From: Rhexocercosporidium sp. MPI-PUGE-AT-0058
Lineage: Eukaryota > Ascomycota > Leotiomycetes > Helotiales
Assembly: GCA_020746875.1 (NCBI GenBank)
Contig: JAGTJL010000010.1
Coordinates: 1,550,001 to 1,614,000 of the forward strand
DNA length: 64,000 nucleotides
Direction of reading: 5' to 3'
Position numbers and translations under genes: made by a program. Every line of letters begins with the position of its first letter. The first letter of the stretch is position 1. Positions 34,661 through 45,327 of this stretch are shown here, piece after piece. A model generated the notes under the pieces. It was not told the origin of the DNA and ran no database searches. It saw only the letters and a list, made by a program, of their open reading frames with translations.

Positions 34661-35407
34661 ATGTCAAAAACGCTCCTCCAAACGTTGCGCCCAGCTTCTG
34701 CTCTTCACTCTTTCAAACCCATTCCACGACGAAGCTTCATAACTTTTCCTGGGACGGAGGCACAGAAGTTGACTGCCACGCGGATACTACCCTACAACTC
34801 GGACAGTCTCTATACAGTTATTGCGGATGTCGACAGCTATTCAAGCTTCCTACCTTACTGTCTTGAATCGAAAGTCACCAAATGGTCTTCGCCAGACAAG
34901 AAAGGCAAGCGCTGGCCATCTGAGGCAGATCTGAAGGTTGGATGGGGTGGATACGAGGAAACATTCACGTCGCGACTCTTTTGTGACCCGGGCTCGACAG
35001 TTGAAGCTCTTGGTGGTGAAGCCCAAACATCTCTCTCCAAAGCTGATATCGAACATCATTCATCGACCCTTGACTCTCCCGCAGTCGCAAACAACATCTT
35101 CCAATCGTTGAGCACAGTATGGAGAATCAGACCCTTCCATTACAAGCCACCTTCTGGTCGACCGCAGACAGATAAGGCCATTCTTCCAGCTCGAGAACAA
35201 ACAGAGGTTCATCTTGCGATCGACTTCCAGTTCTCGAATCCAATATACGCGGCATTGAGCAAGGCAGTTGCACCAAAAGTTGCAGGGATCATGATTGAAG
35301 CATTCGAGATTCGAGCGAGGAAATTACTTGACGGTCCGGGAGCTGCTGTGAAAGAGAAAGATCCTTTGGACCATCTGTTTGGCGCAGGGAAAAAGATTGG
35401 AGTTTAA
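34661..35407 (+). CDS. COQ10: Coenzyme Q-binding protein COQ10 (START-like)
   Basis: Single exon, 248 aa. An N-terminal mitochondrial presequence (Arg/Ser-rich, no acidic residue before RRSFITF) is followed by the START/polyketide-cyclase fold. Family markers are LYTVIADVDSYSSFLPYC, the DLKVGWGGYEETFTSR strand pair and the C-terminal helix VAPKVAGIMIEAFEIRARK. COQ10 binds ubiquinone in the inner membrane and is needed for its use in respiration. A hydrophilic insert around 110-165 (AQTSLSKADIEHHSST...) is longer than in the yeast protein, as often in moulds. Confidence 0.93.
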   Translation: MSKTLLQTLRPASALHSFKPIPRRSFITFPGTEAQKLTATRILPYNSDSLYTVIADVDSYSSFLPYCLESKVTKWSSPDKKGKRWPSEADLKVGWGGYEETFTSRLFCDPGSTVEALGGEAQTSLSKADIEHHSSTLDSPAVANNIFQSLSTVWRIRPFHYKPPSGRPQTDKAILPAREQTEVHLAIDFQFSNPIYAALSKAVAPKVAGIMIEAFEIRARKLLDGPGAAVKEKDPLDHLFGAGKKIGV

Positions 35408-36083
35408 TTGGGACAGTATTGTGGAATTGGATGGCGTTGAAGAAGGATGTGTTCATTGGACTATTGCATGAATCTCTGCCGCGCGCCATAGACACCCTAG
35501 ATGTAAAATCATAATGCGAAGAATTGTATGACCAAATGTACAAATATTAGATGACAGCCAGTCTCCTTGCAGCCCATATATAAGTGAGCAGCTTTTCGCC
35601 CATCCCACGGAGATCAAATCGCAGCTGTTACATTTAAAGCTGCATTCAAACACTTAAAAGTGGAAAAGGGTTTGATTGAAGTATACTACCTACCAATGCA
35701 ACTAGATAGTCCAAAGCTTTGGGTGCACCATGTCGGAATCCTATATCGAGACTCAATAACACGAACAGTCGTTTTGGGATAGAAGTCCCTCGGTCAGGCT
35801 TTATGAAAGACCAGAAACCGCTTGTGATTCGATAGGAGTGGAAGATCACTGAAAGATGCAAGTCATCAATTCCTTCTGAGATATATTCATTGGGTTTCAG
35901 GTTCTCCAAAATCACCAGCTGTCCAGTACTGGCACAATATGAGGGGAAACCAAGTACATATACACAAGCCAAATTCGACCAATGGACATTGTCCTTGGCA
36001 CATCTAGTATTCGTACAACATATATCTCCCATCTCCCGCTTCTATCAATATACAATTCCCATCCCTTCTTAGTATCCCCCTTC
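35408..36083. other. Intergenic region between convergent genes
   Basis: Lies between the 3' ends of COQ10 and MRPL34. Minus-strand frames near 35646-36032 show no family features. No RNA gene seen. Confidence 0.35.
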
Positions 36084-36533
36084 TCAATGGCTCAACGTGC
36101 TCCTCTTCTTCGCCTTCCGTCTCTTCAACAAAGCCCTCCCCTTCCTCGTCCTAATCCGACTCAAGAATCCATGCCTCCTCTTCCTAACAAAATGACTCGG
36201 GTCGAATGTATCTCTTGGTGCGCTGAGAACGGGCGTTGTGGAGAATGCTCGAGGGGCAGAGATGCTGGAGAGAATGCCGCCTGGGCTGGAGATGGCCGGG
36301 GATGTAGTTGAGGCAACTGATGGACGTAGAATAGCGGAGGATTGGAATACGGTCGGTCTGGAAGGGCCCCGGAGAGATGTGAATGTCCTTGGGATCTGTT
36401 AGCATGGAGCGTATTGGGGGAGTTGAACATGCCTCATTGAAGACTGCTGGGCGACTGTATTTTGCACACTTTGCCACAATGTCGAGGGTTTAGTGGCAGC
36501 AGTGAGCCCTCGAGAGCAGCGTAGGCACAACAT
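36084..36533 (-). CDS. MRPL34: Mitochondrial ribosomal protein bL34m, two exons
   Basis: Exon 1 is 36533-36445 ([10 protein letters not shown]...) and exon 2 is 36387-36084, 130 aa. The C-terminus reads [18 protein letters not shown], then [18 protein letters not shown], which is the bacterial L34 core. The intron 36444-36388 (57 bp) starts GTCTTC, has branch GCTAAC and ends CCAAG; it joins QQ|TFTSL in frame. The N-terminal 80 residues form a Ser/Thr/Ala-rich presequence and linker for import into mitochondria, and [10 protein letters not shown] looks like a processing region. The gene is hidden because both other frames contain longer spurious ORFs. It starts 192 bp from the divergent gene at 36726. 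Confidence 0.9.
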
Positions 36534-36725
36534 ATTGGGTTAATAGGATTTGATTTCAGGTTCCGACTTTCGATGGAGATTGATGATGTCTGAACTCGAG
36601 CTTCACTGGGAGAAAGACGCTAGCGGCCGCCCGCTTTTTTTTATTGTCCCCAGCTTCTTCTACCACACAGGTACCGCAACAACAGCAATACATCTTGCAA
36701 TTGAGATCTGCAGTCGTTCAATAAG
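36534..36725. promoter_or_regulatory. Divergent promoter, MRPL34 / hypothetical
   Basis: Short spacer holding CGCTAGCGGCCGC at 36618-36630, the reverse complement of the 13-mer at 34422-34434, followed by a T8 run. Its central position suggests a shared bidirectional element. Confidence 0.4.
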
Positions 36726-37313
36726 ATGTCAGCATTTCCGCCCCAGCGATCAGTAGCTTCAATACCCGTCTCCCAAGATATCGCGCTTAAATACCTGTCC
36801 ACCTACCTCGAAGCTGCAAAGACATCCCCCCATCTTCTGCCCAATGCACGTCTCGAGCCCTCTGGCCCTACAGCCGGGTCGAGCACTTCGAACATTACAA
36901 TACACAATTTACAGCGGGTTGAGGCTGGGCTGAGAGGCGAATGGCTTGCGCCTACTTTGGATTTGGAGGAGGGGAACGTACCAATTGCGGAGGGTATGGA
37001 TGATGGTACGACCAAGGAACATGAGAATGCTGAGGGGGAGGGGTGGATGGATTTGGATCAGTATCAGAGGGAGCAGAGCATTGAGGGTGGAGATGTGGGG
37101 GATAGATTGCCCGGTGCTGTTCAAGACGTGGAACTGGACTCGGATTTGGAGATGGAGAATAAAGGGAACAAAGCGTATGGTCACAAATTGTCTTCGGCTC
37201 CAGTTCCAGCGACAATGATAGACAAGGAAGCTAGGAAGGCAGAAAAGAAGCGGAGGGGAAAGGAAGATAAGCAAAAAAGGGCGGCGAAGAGGGCTAGCCA
37301 ACATGCAGACTGA
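36726..37313 (+). CDS. Conserved hypothetical with basic C-terminus
   Basis: Single exon, 195 aa. The N-terminus (SIPVSQDIALKYLSTYLEAA, then TSNITIHNLQRVEAGLRGEW) looks helical and conserved. The middle is acidic (EHENAEGEGWMDLDQY). The last 30 residues are Lys/Arg-rich (ARKAEKKRRGKEDKQKRAAK), typical of nuclear or nucleolar proteins. I recognise no domain. It overlaps no other gene and is convergent with STE24 with only about 110 bp between stop codons. Confidence 0.7.
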   Translation: MSAFPPQRSVASIPVSQDIALKYLSTYLEAAKTSPHLLPNARLEPSGPTAGSSTSNITIHNLQRVEAGLRGEWLAPTLDLEEGNVPIAEGMDDGTTKEHENAEGEGWMDLDQYQREQSIEGGDVGDRLPGAVQDVELDSDLEMENKGNKAYGHKLSSAPVPATMIDKEARKAEKKRRGKEDKQKRAAKRASQHAD

Positions 37314-37424
37314 GTGAGGGGCAAATTTGCGCAAGCCAGGCAAAACGACCGCAGACACAGTTCACGAACTTCACGGGCACCGATAATCAATACGCAGAGA
37401 TCTTGTTCATTCCACATCTACAAA

Positions 37425-38954
37425 CTACAACTCTCTGCCGCTGGCCTGTGCCACTTTCTCGTCGTCCTTCGTCTCCGACACACTCGCCTTCGAGTTGCCA
37501 TACCATCCCAAAGCACCCAATCTCTCCGACAAAATCGGGTGAGAGAAGTGGTAGCTTGCATACATCCAATCAGCATCCATTGTGCTCAGGTTCTGGATCT
37601 GGAGTTTGATCAAAGATCTGGCAAGCTCGGTTGAGTAGCCAAGGTCGACGGCGAACGCATCGGCCTGGAACTCGTATTTTCTGCTCAGGATGTTCATTAG
37701 GAGCTTGATGACTGTGTCCATTGGCGCAAGCGCATCCGAAAAAAGGATGAAGCCAATGATGATTGGGAATTCTTTGTGGAATCCGAAGGATTGGTAGAGA
37801 GACTTATTGTTAATGAATACGGAGAACAGTGCGAAAATGTAGAAGAAATGGGCCTAGACAAGTCAATAGAATTCTGTAAGGAACTTAAGAACAAATCAAT
37901 ACCTGTGAGATAGCAAACAGCCTGGTAGTGTGTCCGAGACTCCAATGACCCAGTTCGTGTGCAAGTACAGCCACAACTTCTTGCGTCTCGCTTTTCTCGA
38001 TTAGGGTATCGTAGATCACAATGTGCTTCTTCCATGGCATACCAAAGAAATACGCATTGCTGTGAGCACTTCTCTTGCTGCCATCAATGACATAAAGCTC
38101 GTGAAGAGGGAACTTTAGTCTCTCGGCAAGTCCCTCGACACCAGTCTTCAAATCACCTGGTTGGAGAGGAGATAGTTTGTTGAATAGAGGCAAGATGGTG
38201 ATGGGGTAGATGGTAATCATAAAGACCTGGAGGCCAGCACCGAACATCCAGAGGTAGTAGAAGAACCCGTTTCCGGTCTTCTGAACGATCTTGAGGAAGC
38301 CTGCGAGAATTGGAGGAGCGAGAATAAATGCTAGCATTTGAGACTTCAACATATCCATAACGAACAGCTTGGGAGTTTGTTTGTTGAAGCCGAACTTCTC
38401 TTCCAGAACGAATGTGTGGTATATCGAGGTTGGTAGAGACAAGATCTGCTGGATTACGATGAAGGTAAGTACAAAGACGATCGAGTGTGTGATTTCACCA
38501 GAAAATCGAGCTGGGGCGAATTGTAGGAGCCATGAGCCAGTCAAAGACCATAGTTTCGGGAGGACGTCGTAGTAGATGAATGCTGTGTTTTGGATTTGAC
38601 CGTAGAGACCGCTGAAGAGACCGAACTTCGCCTTGGCTCGTCCGTAGGCCTGCCATCAATCAGTATTGACTATCTCGTTCTGTGTAGCTTGGGCTGATGT
38701 ACCTGACTCTTGTCAAAGACCTCTTGGGACACCTCCTTCTGGAGAACTTTGGGTGGGCGAGTTTGCTTCAATACTTGGTACTGACGCAGAGAAAGAAAGC
38801 CTTCAAAGGCATACTGGGCAAGGGAAAAGCCGATGATGAGCTTCTTCCATGGGAATAAGGGCCGGTCAAGGAAACGCGCAAGGCGCTGCAACATCACGTC
38901 AGTCTTGGGCAATGTACGAGCGGATATGTATTTGCATACCTGAAGAATATCCAT
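37425..38954 (-). CDS. STE24: CAAX prenyl protease 1 (M48 metalloprotease)
   Basis: Exons 38954-38940, 38885-38703, 38649-37903, 37853-37425 give 457 aa, the normal length. Exon 1 codes only MDILQ. The zinc motif HELGH is at about 297-301 (VAVLAHELGHWSLGHT), and the third ligand region is in RKYEFQADAFAVDLGY. About seven membrane helices surround it, including TIYPITILPLFNKLSPL. The enzyme sits in ER/nuclear membranes and removes the last three residues of farnesylated CAAX proteins such as the a-factor precursor. In this window it complements RAM2 and ERG12 further right. All intron phases are 0. Confidence 0.95.
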
Positions 38955-39403
38955 CTTGTCAGTCGTGAAGGAATGAATAGATGGAAGAAATGGAAAAGGC
39001 AAGCCTTGGTGGGTTTGTCGATGGAGGCGGAAGGATCCTTAAGCCCCAGATGATCTGTCCTGACACAAGGCTGGGGCTGGCTTGCAAGGTTCGCCGTGGG
39101 ACTCCCGAACAGCCGCAGTGGCTCGCTTGTTTCACAAACGACTCCTTTCACTGTTGACATTGCCTTTTTTTTAGACAACCATTGACATCACCAAAGTACA
39201 ATAGCAAGAGAAAAGATTCAGTTGAGAGGTCAAATATGGCATATTTCATTTGGGAACCCTACCACCCACTATGCTATTGTAGTTGAACTGGCCCACACTC
39301 CAACTGCAGAAACAATCCAACCGCAAAGATCCATTCGAAGAAACAATCTCCAAGAACCAGCATAATGATCATTCCGCCAACTCACACATACAAAGTATTC
39401 AAT
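38955..39403. other. Intergenic region
   Basis: Promoter of STE24 and 3' flank of the next minus-strand gene. Nothing specific seen. Confidence 0.35.
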
Positions 39404-40800
39404 CTATGAAAACAGGTATACCTCTCGTCTTAGCAAGCAAGTACCCAGGCACGGCAAGTATTTCATCCAAATATTCGGATCTTGCGCCATCACAAGCCAA
39501 CACGGTGAGCAAGCCTCAAGCATCAAGACACTTGGGCTGAAGAAGTCCATCTCTTCGTCAACGAACACCTTTCCAAATTCACGGAAGTATCTAGGGTCAT
39601 TGAAGTGGAACTCTTCTTCTGGTTCATCGGTGAAGACGCCACCGCCAGCAATCAATCCGAGGGTGAAGCGCGAATCGAAGCCGCCAGCAAATGATGCAGG
39701 CGTGCCTAAAGTCGATGCTGGTGTTGGACTACTGGCGGTCATGCTTTTGTACTCTCGGTTCTTGCCTGATCGCGGGAGAATCTTTGCTTGGAATGTGTTG
39801 CACAGGCTCTCAAAGGTCCTCTTGTTCCCAACCATGTGATTTGGTTGAGCTTTCATAGCAACTCCGGTCATCTGTACCTCGAAGATCTCTTTTGTCCTGC
39901 GAACCTTATTGGGTTGCCGAGTGGTGTTTCCATCCTTTCCCGCTTCAGCTTCTCCCTCTTCCGTCGGTTCTGCTCCTCTCTTCCTTGGCGTTGTGCTAGA
40001 TTGTGTTGTTCCTCGAAGAGTACTTGCATTTCGCAATGTTGTCATGTCTGAAGCCAGTCCTGCTTCGCTTGATGTTCCTTGTTGGAAGAGGTTCGGTGAA
40101 GCCATCGGTGGAGTGATGGGGAATTTGCGGTTGATTTGGTCAAGCTCCATAGTAGAGAGCTCCTCGCAGTCATTGTCACTGTTGTTTGTACCGAAGTCGA
40201 AGTCATGACTGGGGCTTGGGCTTATTTTCTTCTTTGAGCGAGGGCGAGCTTGCATGACTCTCGGTCCTGGTGCCTGTTTCTTGAGTTGTGCTGCAGGTCC
40301 TGCAGGTGCTAGGTCGATCTTTTGGCTGGGTGAAGCATGCTCTGCCTCTGGACTAGAGTGGATTTCAATTGTACCGTTTACTGATGCCAATGCTGTAGTA
40401 GAGGCTGCATAGTTTGGTGCTAATCGCTCAAGGCTTTGGTCATCTGCCGTGGTACCAACGCGTCTGTCTTCGAAGATCGCACATCCAACTATGAAGTATT
40501 AGCAAGACCGCAACTGCTCAAGTGAAAGCGGTGAGACAAACCAAAGCCCTCAAACATTGAATCAATCAGTCGATGGCCCAGTCCCTTGTCACTGGTTCCA
40601 TGTCTGATAAGAACCTCCTTGGACAGCAAAACAGCGACTCTCTTCTGCACCTTGCACATTCCACAGTAGTAACCGTATTCTGGCTCTACATAGCCAGTAC
40701 CCGCAATCTCATCACGTTGTACTTGATGCGTTTGCGTTTGGTCCCCCTCTTCCTCGCTACAGTCCCCCTCAAAGTAGTCGTGATAACCCTGGTCATCCAT
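39404..40800 (-). CDS. Hypothetical low-complexity protein, two exons
   Basis: Exon 1 is 40800-40542 and exon 2 is 40488-39404, about 447 aa. The 53-bp intron (GTTTGT...CATAG) keeps the frame: FEGFG|CAIFEDRRVG-like joining through a split Val codon. I start at MDDQGYHDYF because the upstream in-frame residues look untranslated. The N-terminus is acidic, then comes EYGYYCGMCKVQKRVAV with CxxC, perhaps half of a metal site. The middle is Ser/Pro/Lys-rich with KKKIS and RKRG patches that could be nuclear signals. Near 300-380 the sequence is ordered (GNKRTFESLCNTFQAKILPR). The Cys-rich last 50 residues are odd, and a missed intron there is possible. No function assigned. Confidence 0.6.
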
Positions 40801-41815
40801 GTTGAAGAGAATAAGAGTCTCAAGATATAGATCCTCAAAAACGTACATGTACAACACGGGGCAAAAGAGCACAGAAAGACGCGTTTTGTTCTGCCAGAGG
40901 TAGCTGGTTGAACTGTCAAAAACGTAAGTATTACTTCTTGCTGCAGGGTAGGTATAGTTGGGCCTCAATTAGGCGAATCTGTATGGCCAGGTAGCACATT
41001 CACATCTATCACTTCCATGTCTTGATTAAGTAAGAGGGGTCCGGAATCGCTTCGATAGTAGCCCAAAGCGCGGAGGTCGATTCTGTTGACAGGTGGACCC
41101 ACTTGTTGGGATTATCAGACGAAATCCGGAGACACCTCCTAGTCACACACCTCTAGGCCATTTGGTGGCCGACCTACTGTATTGAACCTGAGCGTGGTTG
41201 TGACGTTCGCTCACACTGGACTTTCCTTTCATATATTAAACGTTTGTTTCTTGGCATCTTTTGCCATGGAAGCATGGTCAAGCATCCTCCAGCAAGTTCT
41301 TTGGAACGAGCTCACCTTTCTCAACGGATGTGTTATTTCAAAGGATTCAAGGCATTCGGATGATTGCACACCGAATTTGCTTCCATTATCTGCTTAATCT
41401 AAATCCAAATCTATTGCAAGGTTCACTTTCCATGACCATGGCAATCCCCTAGGTCGGAAATACAACCAATCCGCAATACTAATTTTGAGTCAGAATGTTG
41501 TCTCCGTTCATCTTCAGAATGGCTACCAGGCCCTGATATCTTTACATCGCCTCCTCTTTGCCTCGTTCAATAGAGTTGACCGTGTGTATTCACTAGCTAC
41601 GTGGTTGAGGCACTATTGTACAGGCTTCAGCTGACACATCCGAGAGAAGATATGTACGACGATCTGAGGACAAAATAGAAGAGGAGCTTTTCCGAGTCTA
41701 GGCGTTCTACCTAACGGGTATCCGGCATATTCTACAGTGATTTACATGTACTTCTACTAAAGATGTTCCTGTTCGCGGAAATATCACTACCATTCATCCG
41801 TCACATCCCACCATA
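40801..41815. other. Intergenic region
   Basis: About 1 kb upstream of the hypothetical gene and downstream of MSM1. Frames are short, and no repeat or RNA gene is recognised. Confidence 0.35.
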
Positions 41816-43688
41816 TCAAGTCTCAACTGGTAAAGGTGGGAACAATCCATCCCACGCACATTTCCCCACTGGAACCTTCGCAGTTCCGTACGTGTCGTCA
41901 GCCCCAAGCTTGGCATCATCAAATGTCCGTCGAGACTCATCGACACCCATCATATCGAGAAGCTGAGCTGCTTTCCCAGGCATATACGGTTGGAGTAAAA
42001 TTCCCACAATACGAATGGCTTCCGCGCAGTGATAAACCGTGCAGTCGATATGGGCTCGAATCCTTTTGTCGCCCAAATCATTCTTGAATGTTTTTGCCAC
42101 AGCCCATGGTTGTTGACCTTGCAAATATCTGTTTGTCTTCTCATTGTTAGTGGGAGCTTCAAATGCAATGTCAGTCGCCGCTTACATCATACACCGCATT
42201 CATGATTGTGTGTAACGCAGCTCCAGGATTCAACTCTTCCATTTTAGCATTGACCACATCACTCAGAGTCTCCAGCATGTCAATCTGTGTCCTGGTGCTC
42301 GGGTCTATCTTGACAAACTCTCCACTCTTGGCGGCATGAAGTGCTTCGGGCACGCTCCAGATCTTTGGTCGGGTAATTCTGCTGACTAGGTTACCGAGTC
42401 CGCCCTGGAGACCCTTTTTGTACCTTTCGACGATAAAGTCATTACCATAATCCGAATCATTTGTAATGCCGCCATCAAGAGCAAGGTAGTACCTCATTGC
42501 GTCCACACCAAAACGATCAATTGCGAAAAATGGATTGACAACATTCCCAGTGGATTTGGCCATTTTCTGATGATTGAGTGTCCAATGGGCATGGGTAAGT
42601 ACTTGTTTTGGGGGCTTCAAGTCGAGAGCGAGGAGGAACGCTGGCCAATAGATGCAGTGAAATCGTACAATATCTTTGCCGACCACTTGCACATCGGCTG
42701 GCCAACCCAAGGCGTTCTCTTTTCCAGGAGCCCACGGATATCCAGCTTTCGTAATGTAATTGACCAAAGCATCCAGCCATACGTAAATCGTCTGACTTTC
42801 ATCATCTGGAACTGGAATGCCCCAGGTCAACCTTTCAACTGGCCTCGAAATAGACAGGTCCTCAAGTCCATCAGAAACCCACTTCACCACATCACTCATT
42901 CGGGACGCTGGAACAACAAAATCCGGGTTCGCTTTGTAAAATTCGAGGAGAACGTCCTTGAGGGCAGAGAGCCTGAAGTGATAGTTCTTCTCCGAAGTCC
43001 ATTCCACTTCCTTGCCAGTCTCTTGCGAGGCCATAAATGTTCGTCCAGTGAAAGGATCCAATCTTTTTTCTATTGTCGACTCGGGATAGAATGTCTCATC
43101 ACTGACACAGTACCATCCCTCATGTTTGGACTCATATATGTATTCCCTCTCTTTCAGCATCTGCCAGAAGTATTGAACTGCCTCCTTATGGTCTGAATCT
43201 GTTGTCCTGACGAAATGATCATTCGCTATACCTGCTCGTTTCGCTAATGACTTGAAGGTCTCGGCTGTCAAATCGCAGAACTCTTTCGGGGGTGTTTGGG
43301 CTTGTGCGGCTGCTCGCTGGATCTTCATGCCATGCTCGTCCGTTCCTGTACACAGAATAGCCTGCTTTCCGCGCAAAACTTGCCATCGCTTAAGGATGTC
43401 CGTAAGGACCATCGTGTAAAGGTGACCAACATGGGGAGCTGCAGAGCAAAGTTAGCTATTTGGAGAATCTATGTTTGAAGAATTCCTACCAGCGTTGACA
43501 TAGAAGATTGGCGTTGTAATATAGTATGGCTTTTCGAGAGAGCGTCTGGATGTTGAGAAGCTTGCCTTCGACGGAAATTTTGCTCTGTTTGCTCTGCAAG
43601 AATTACACACCCATTGCCCGGGAACTTGACCTCCAATCCTCGGTCTCAGCTGGTACCGAGCGGCAGGAATAATGCGCCGAACATTCAT
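41816..43688 (-). CDS. MSM1: Mitochondrial methionyl-tRNA synthetase, three exons
   Basis: Exons 43688-43490, 43438-42186, 42139-41816 give 591 aa. The N-terminus (MNVRRIIPAARYQLRPRIGG) is a mitochondrial presequence, followed by YYITTPIFYVNA and PHVGH (HIGH motif, about 68-72), CTGTDEHGMKIQRAA, YVWLDALVNYIT, WTLNHQKMAKSTGN (KMSKS loop as KMAKS, about 358-362) and the anticodon-binding domain (KTNRYLQGQQPWAVAK). It charges mitochondrial methionine tRNA. The last intron ends GAG after branch CACTAAC, giving the conserved NRYL. It is divergent from MTR2 with a 335-bp spacer. Confidence 0.95.
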
Positions 43689-44023
43689 GGTCGAAAAGTC
43701 CTGGCAATTTCGAGATGTTTGGATCCAGTCAATGGAGCTTCAGCTAGATCACTAGCTCTGCGGCAGAATAGAGCGGTGAGCGGAGCTAGAGAGCTAGCCT
43801 TGTCAGCCTTGCAGCCATTTCCCAGGACCCCATTATCCTAAACTTCTAACAAACAAATCTTGACTTGCATTTTTAACTTCAATAAATAAAGGAATGAAGA
43901 AAACGAACCCGATCCAAGAAAGAACAGTCTCAATCACCGATATCAATACAAGTCTGGTCTAAAACCCATACACATCTTCCTAAGCCGAATTTCTTGGTGT
44001 CTTTACGACAATTTCGACAAATC
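43689..44023. promoter_or_regulatory. Divergent promoter, MSM1 / MTR2
   Basis: Carries repeated CTAGCTC/GAGCTAG-like words between 43735 and 43800, including GAGAGCTAGCC. These are short and could be chance. No other feature. Confidence 0.3.
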
Positions 44024-44592
44024 ATGGCAGAACCAACAGAGGACATAGAAGTGAAGGTTGCTACAAATGGTAACATGTTCTCAGCGAGTCTTACCACTAG
44101 GTCAATACTGATTATTTGGTAGCTGCCGAGGACTTTGTCAATACATATTATGCAGCCCTGAACGGCTCTAAAGGCCATGCCAACCTAGTGTCATTCTACC
44201 TCAAACCTACCGAAGCTCGCCCTCTCAAATCTCAAATCACTATGAATGGCAAGGTCTTACAGGATCCTGCAGCACTACAGACTACCATCGATGACCAGCC
44301 TGAGCGATCCCAATACGACGTCCAGTCCTTCGACTGCCAGGTCTTAAATTCAAATTACAATGTTGGTGTGGCAAACAATGCAATTGCCCCAGAGAAAGAT
44401 GGCAGGAAAATGAGTATACTGATTCTGATCAGTGGAAGTGTCAAGAGTATGAAGGACGATGTAGGAGGAGATGCTCGAGGCTTTACAGAGAATATTGTCT
44501 TGGTGCCAAACTGGGAGACACACAACCCCAAGGCCGGAAAAGGTCTGAAGAAATGGCTGATCGCAAGTCAAACTTTCAGATTCGTACTTTGA
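44024..44592 (+). CDS. MTR2: NTF2-like mRNA export factor MTR2
   Basis: Exon 1 is 44024-44069 (MAEPTEDIEVKVATN) and exon 2 is 44123-44592, 171 aa; the intron is 53 bp (GTAACA...GGTAG). The NTF2-like fold is visible: EDFVNTYYAALNG, LVSFYLKPTEARPLK, YDVQSFDCQVLN, KMSILILISGSVKS and FTENIVLVPNWE. The long hydrophilic loop before the strand near 115 fits fungal Mtr2 more than NTF2 itself. Mtr2 pairs with Mex67 to carry mRNA and pre-60S particles through nuclear pores. Its length is near that of yeast Mtr2. Discrimination from other NTF2-like proteins rests on these segments only. Confidence 0.8.
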
Positions 44593-45327
44593 TTTGGAGT
44601 TTTGGACATCGAATCTGCTTAAGTAATAACACGTTGTTGGATATGTCGTACAGAGTCTCAAAAAGATGGTTGCATCCAAATTTCACTATTTACTTTCTCA
44701 TTTTGTTTCTATTTTCGACTCGCTTCAGCTTTGATCCCCCAAAGATTCTTCTACTATCTTGGCGAATTTCCGAAGCATGCTTTCCTTTTTCTGTTGCCTT
44801 GTACTCCTGAAATACATGACACTGACGAGATCGGGTCATTGCAAACTGTCTAGCCCTTTGCCACAATCCTAACTAGTGGTCACATAAATCACGATTCATG
44901 GCTTGCCGTTCAGTATCGAACTCGAGCTAGGTATGCCTCGATCCACTATTTGGTATTCACTATAGTTCTTACCAGACCTGTCTTGGATATCATGCGTTGG
45001 GCCGGCCCTTTCTACCTCCTCCATCGTCAAGCCTCAACCTATTTCTTCCTTCAATGCACACTTTCAGATGATTGTTCTCCAGGGGGATATCACAACCCCA
45101 AACTTCCCAAACTACAACACATCCTACATCACACAATCTACGAGTTTATCTAAAGGAGCCAAATCTACTCGAGAGATTATTGACCTCACAACCGAACTCG
45201 CAATAAATAGCATAGAACCAAGAAGCCAAACCCTTAGGACCACAATCACAACCCCAGCCAACACGCAAATTACACCAAATCAATCAATGAGCGCACGCGC
45301 AAGACGATCGAATTCATCATCGCCAAC
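44593..45327. other. Intergenic region
   Basis: Flanks MTR2 and precedes the large gene at 45328. A plus-strand frame at 45068-45331 overlaps the start and is probably leader. No family features. Confidence 0.35.

Noticed and set aside
36088..36477. Minus-strand frames of 89 and 97 residues and a plus-strand frame of 109 residues
   Set aside because: They overlap MRPL34 in other frames; only the spliced MRPL34 frame shows a known protein.
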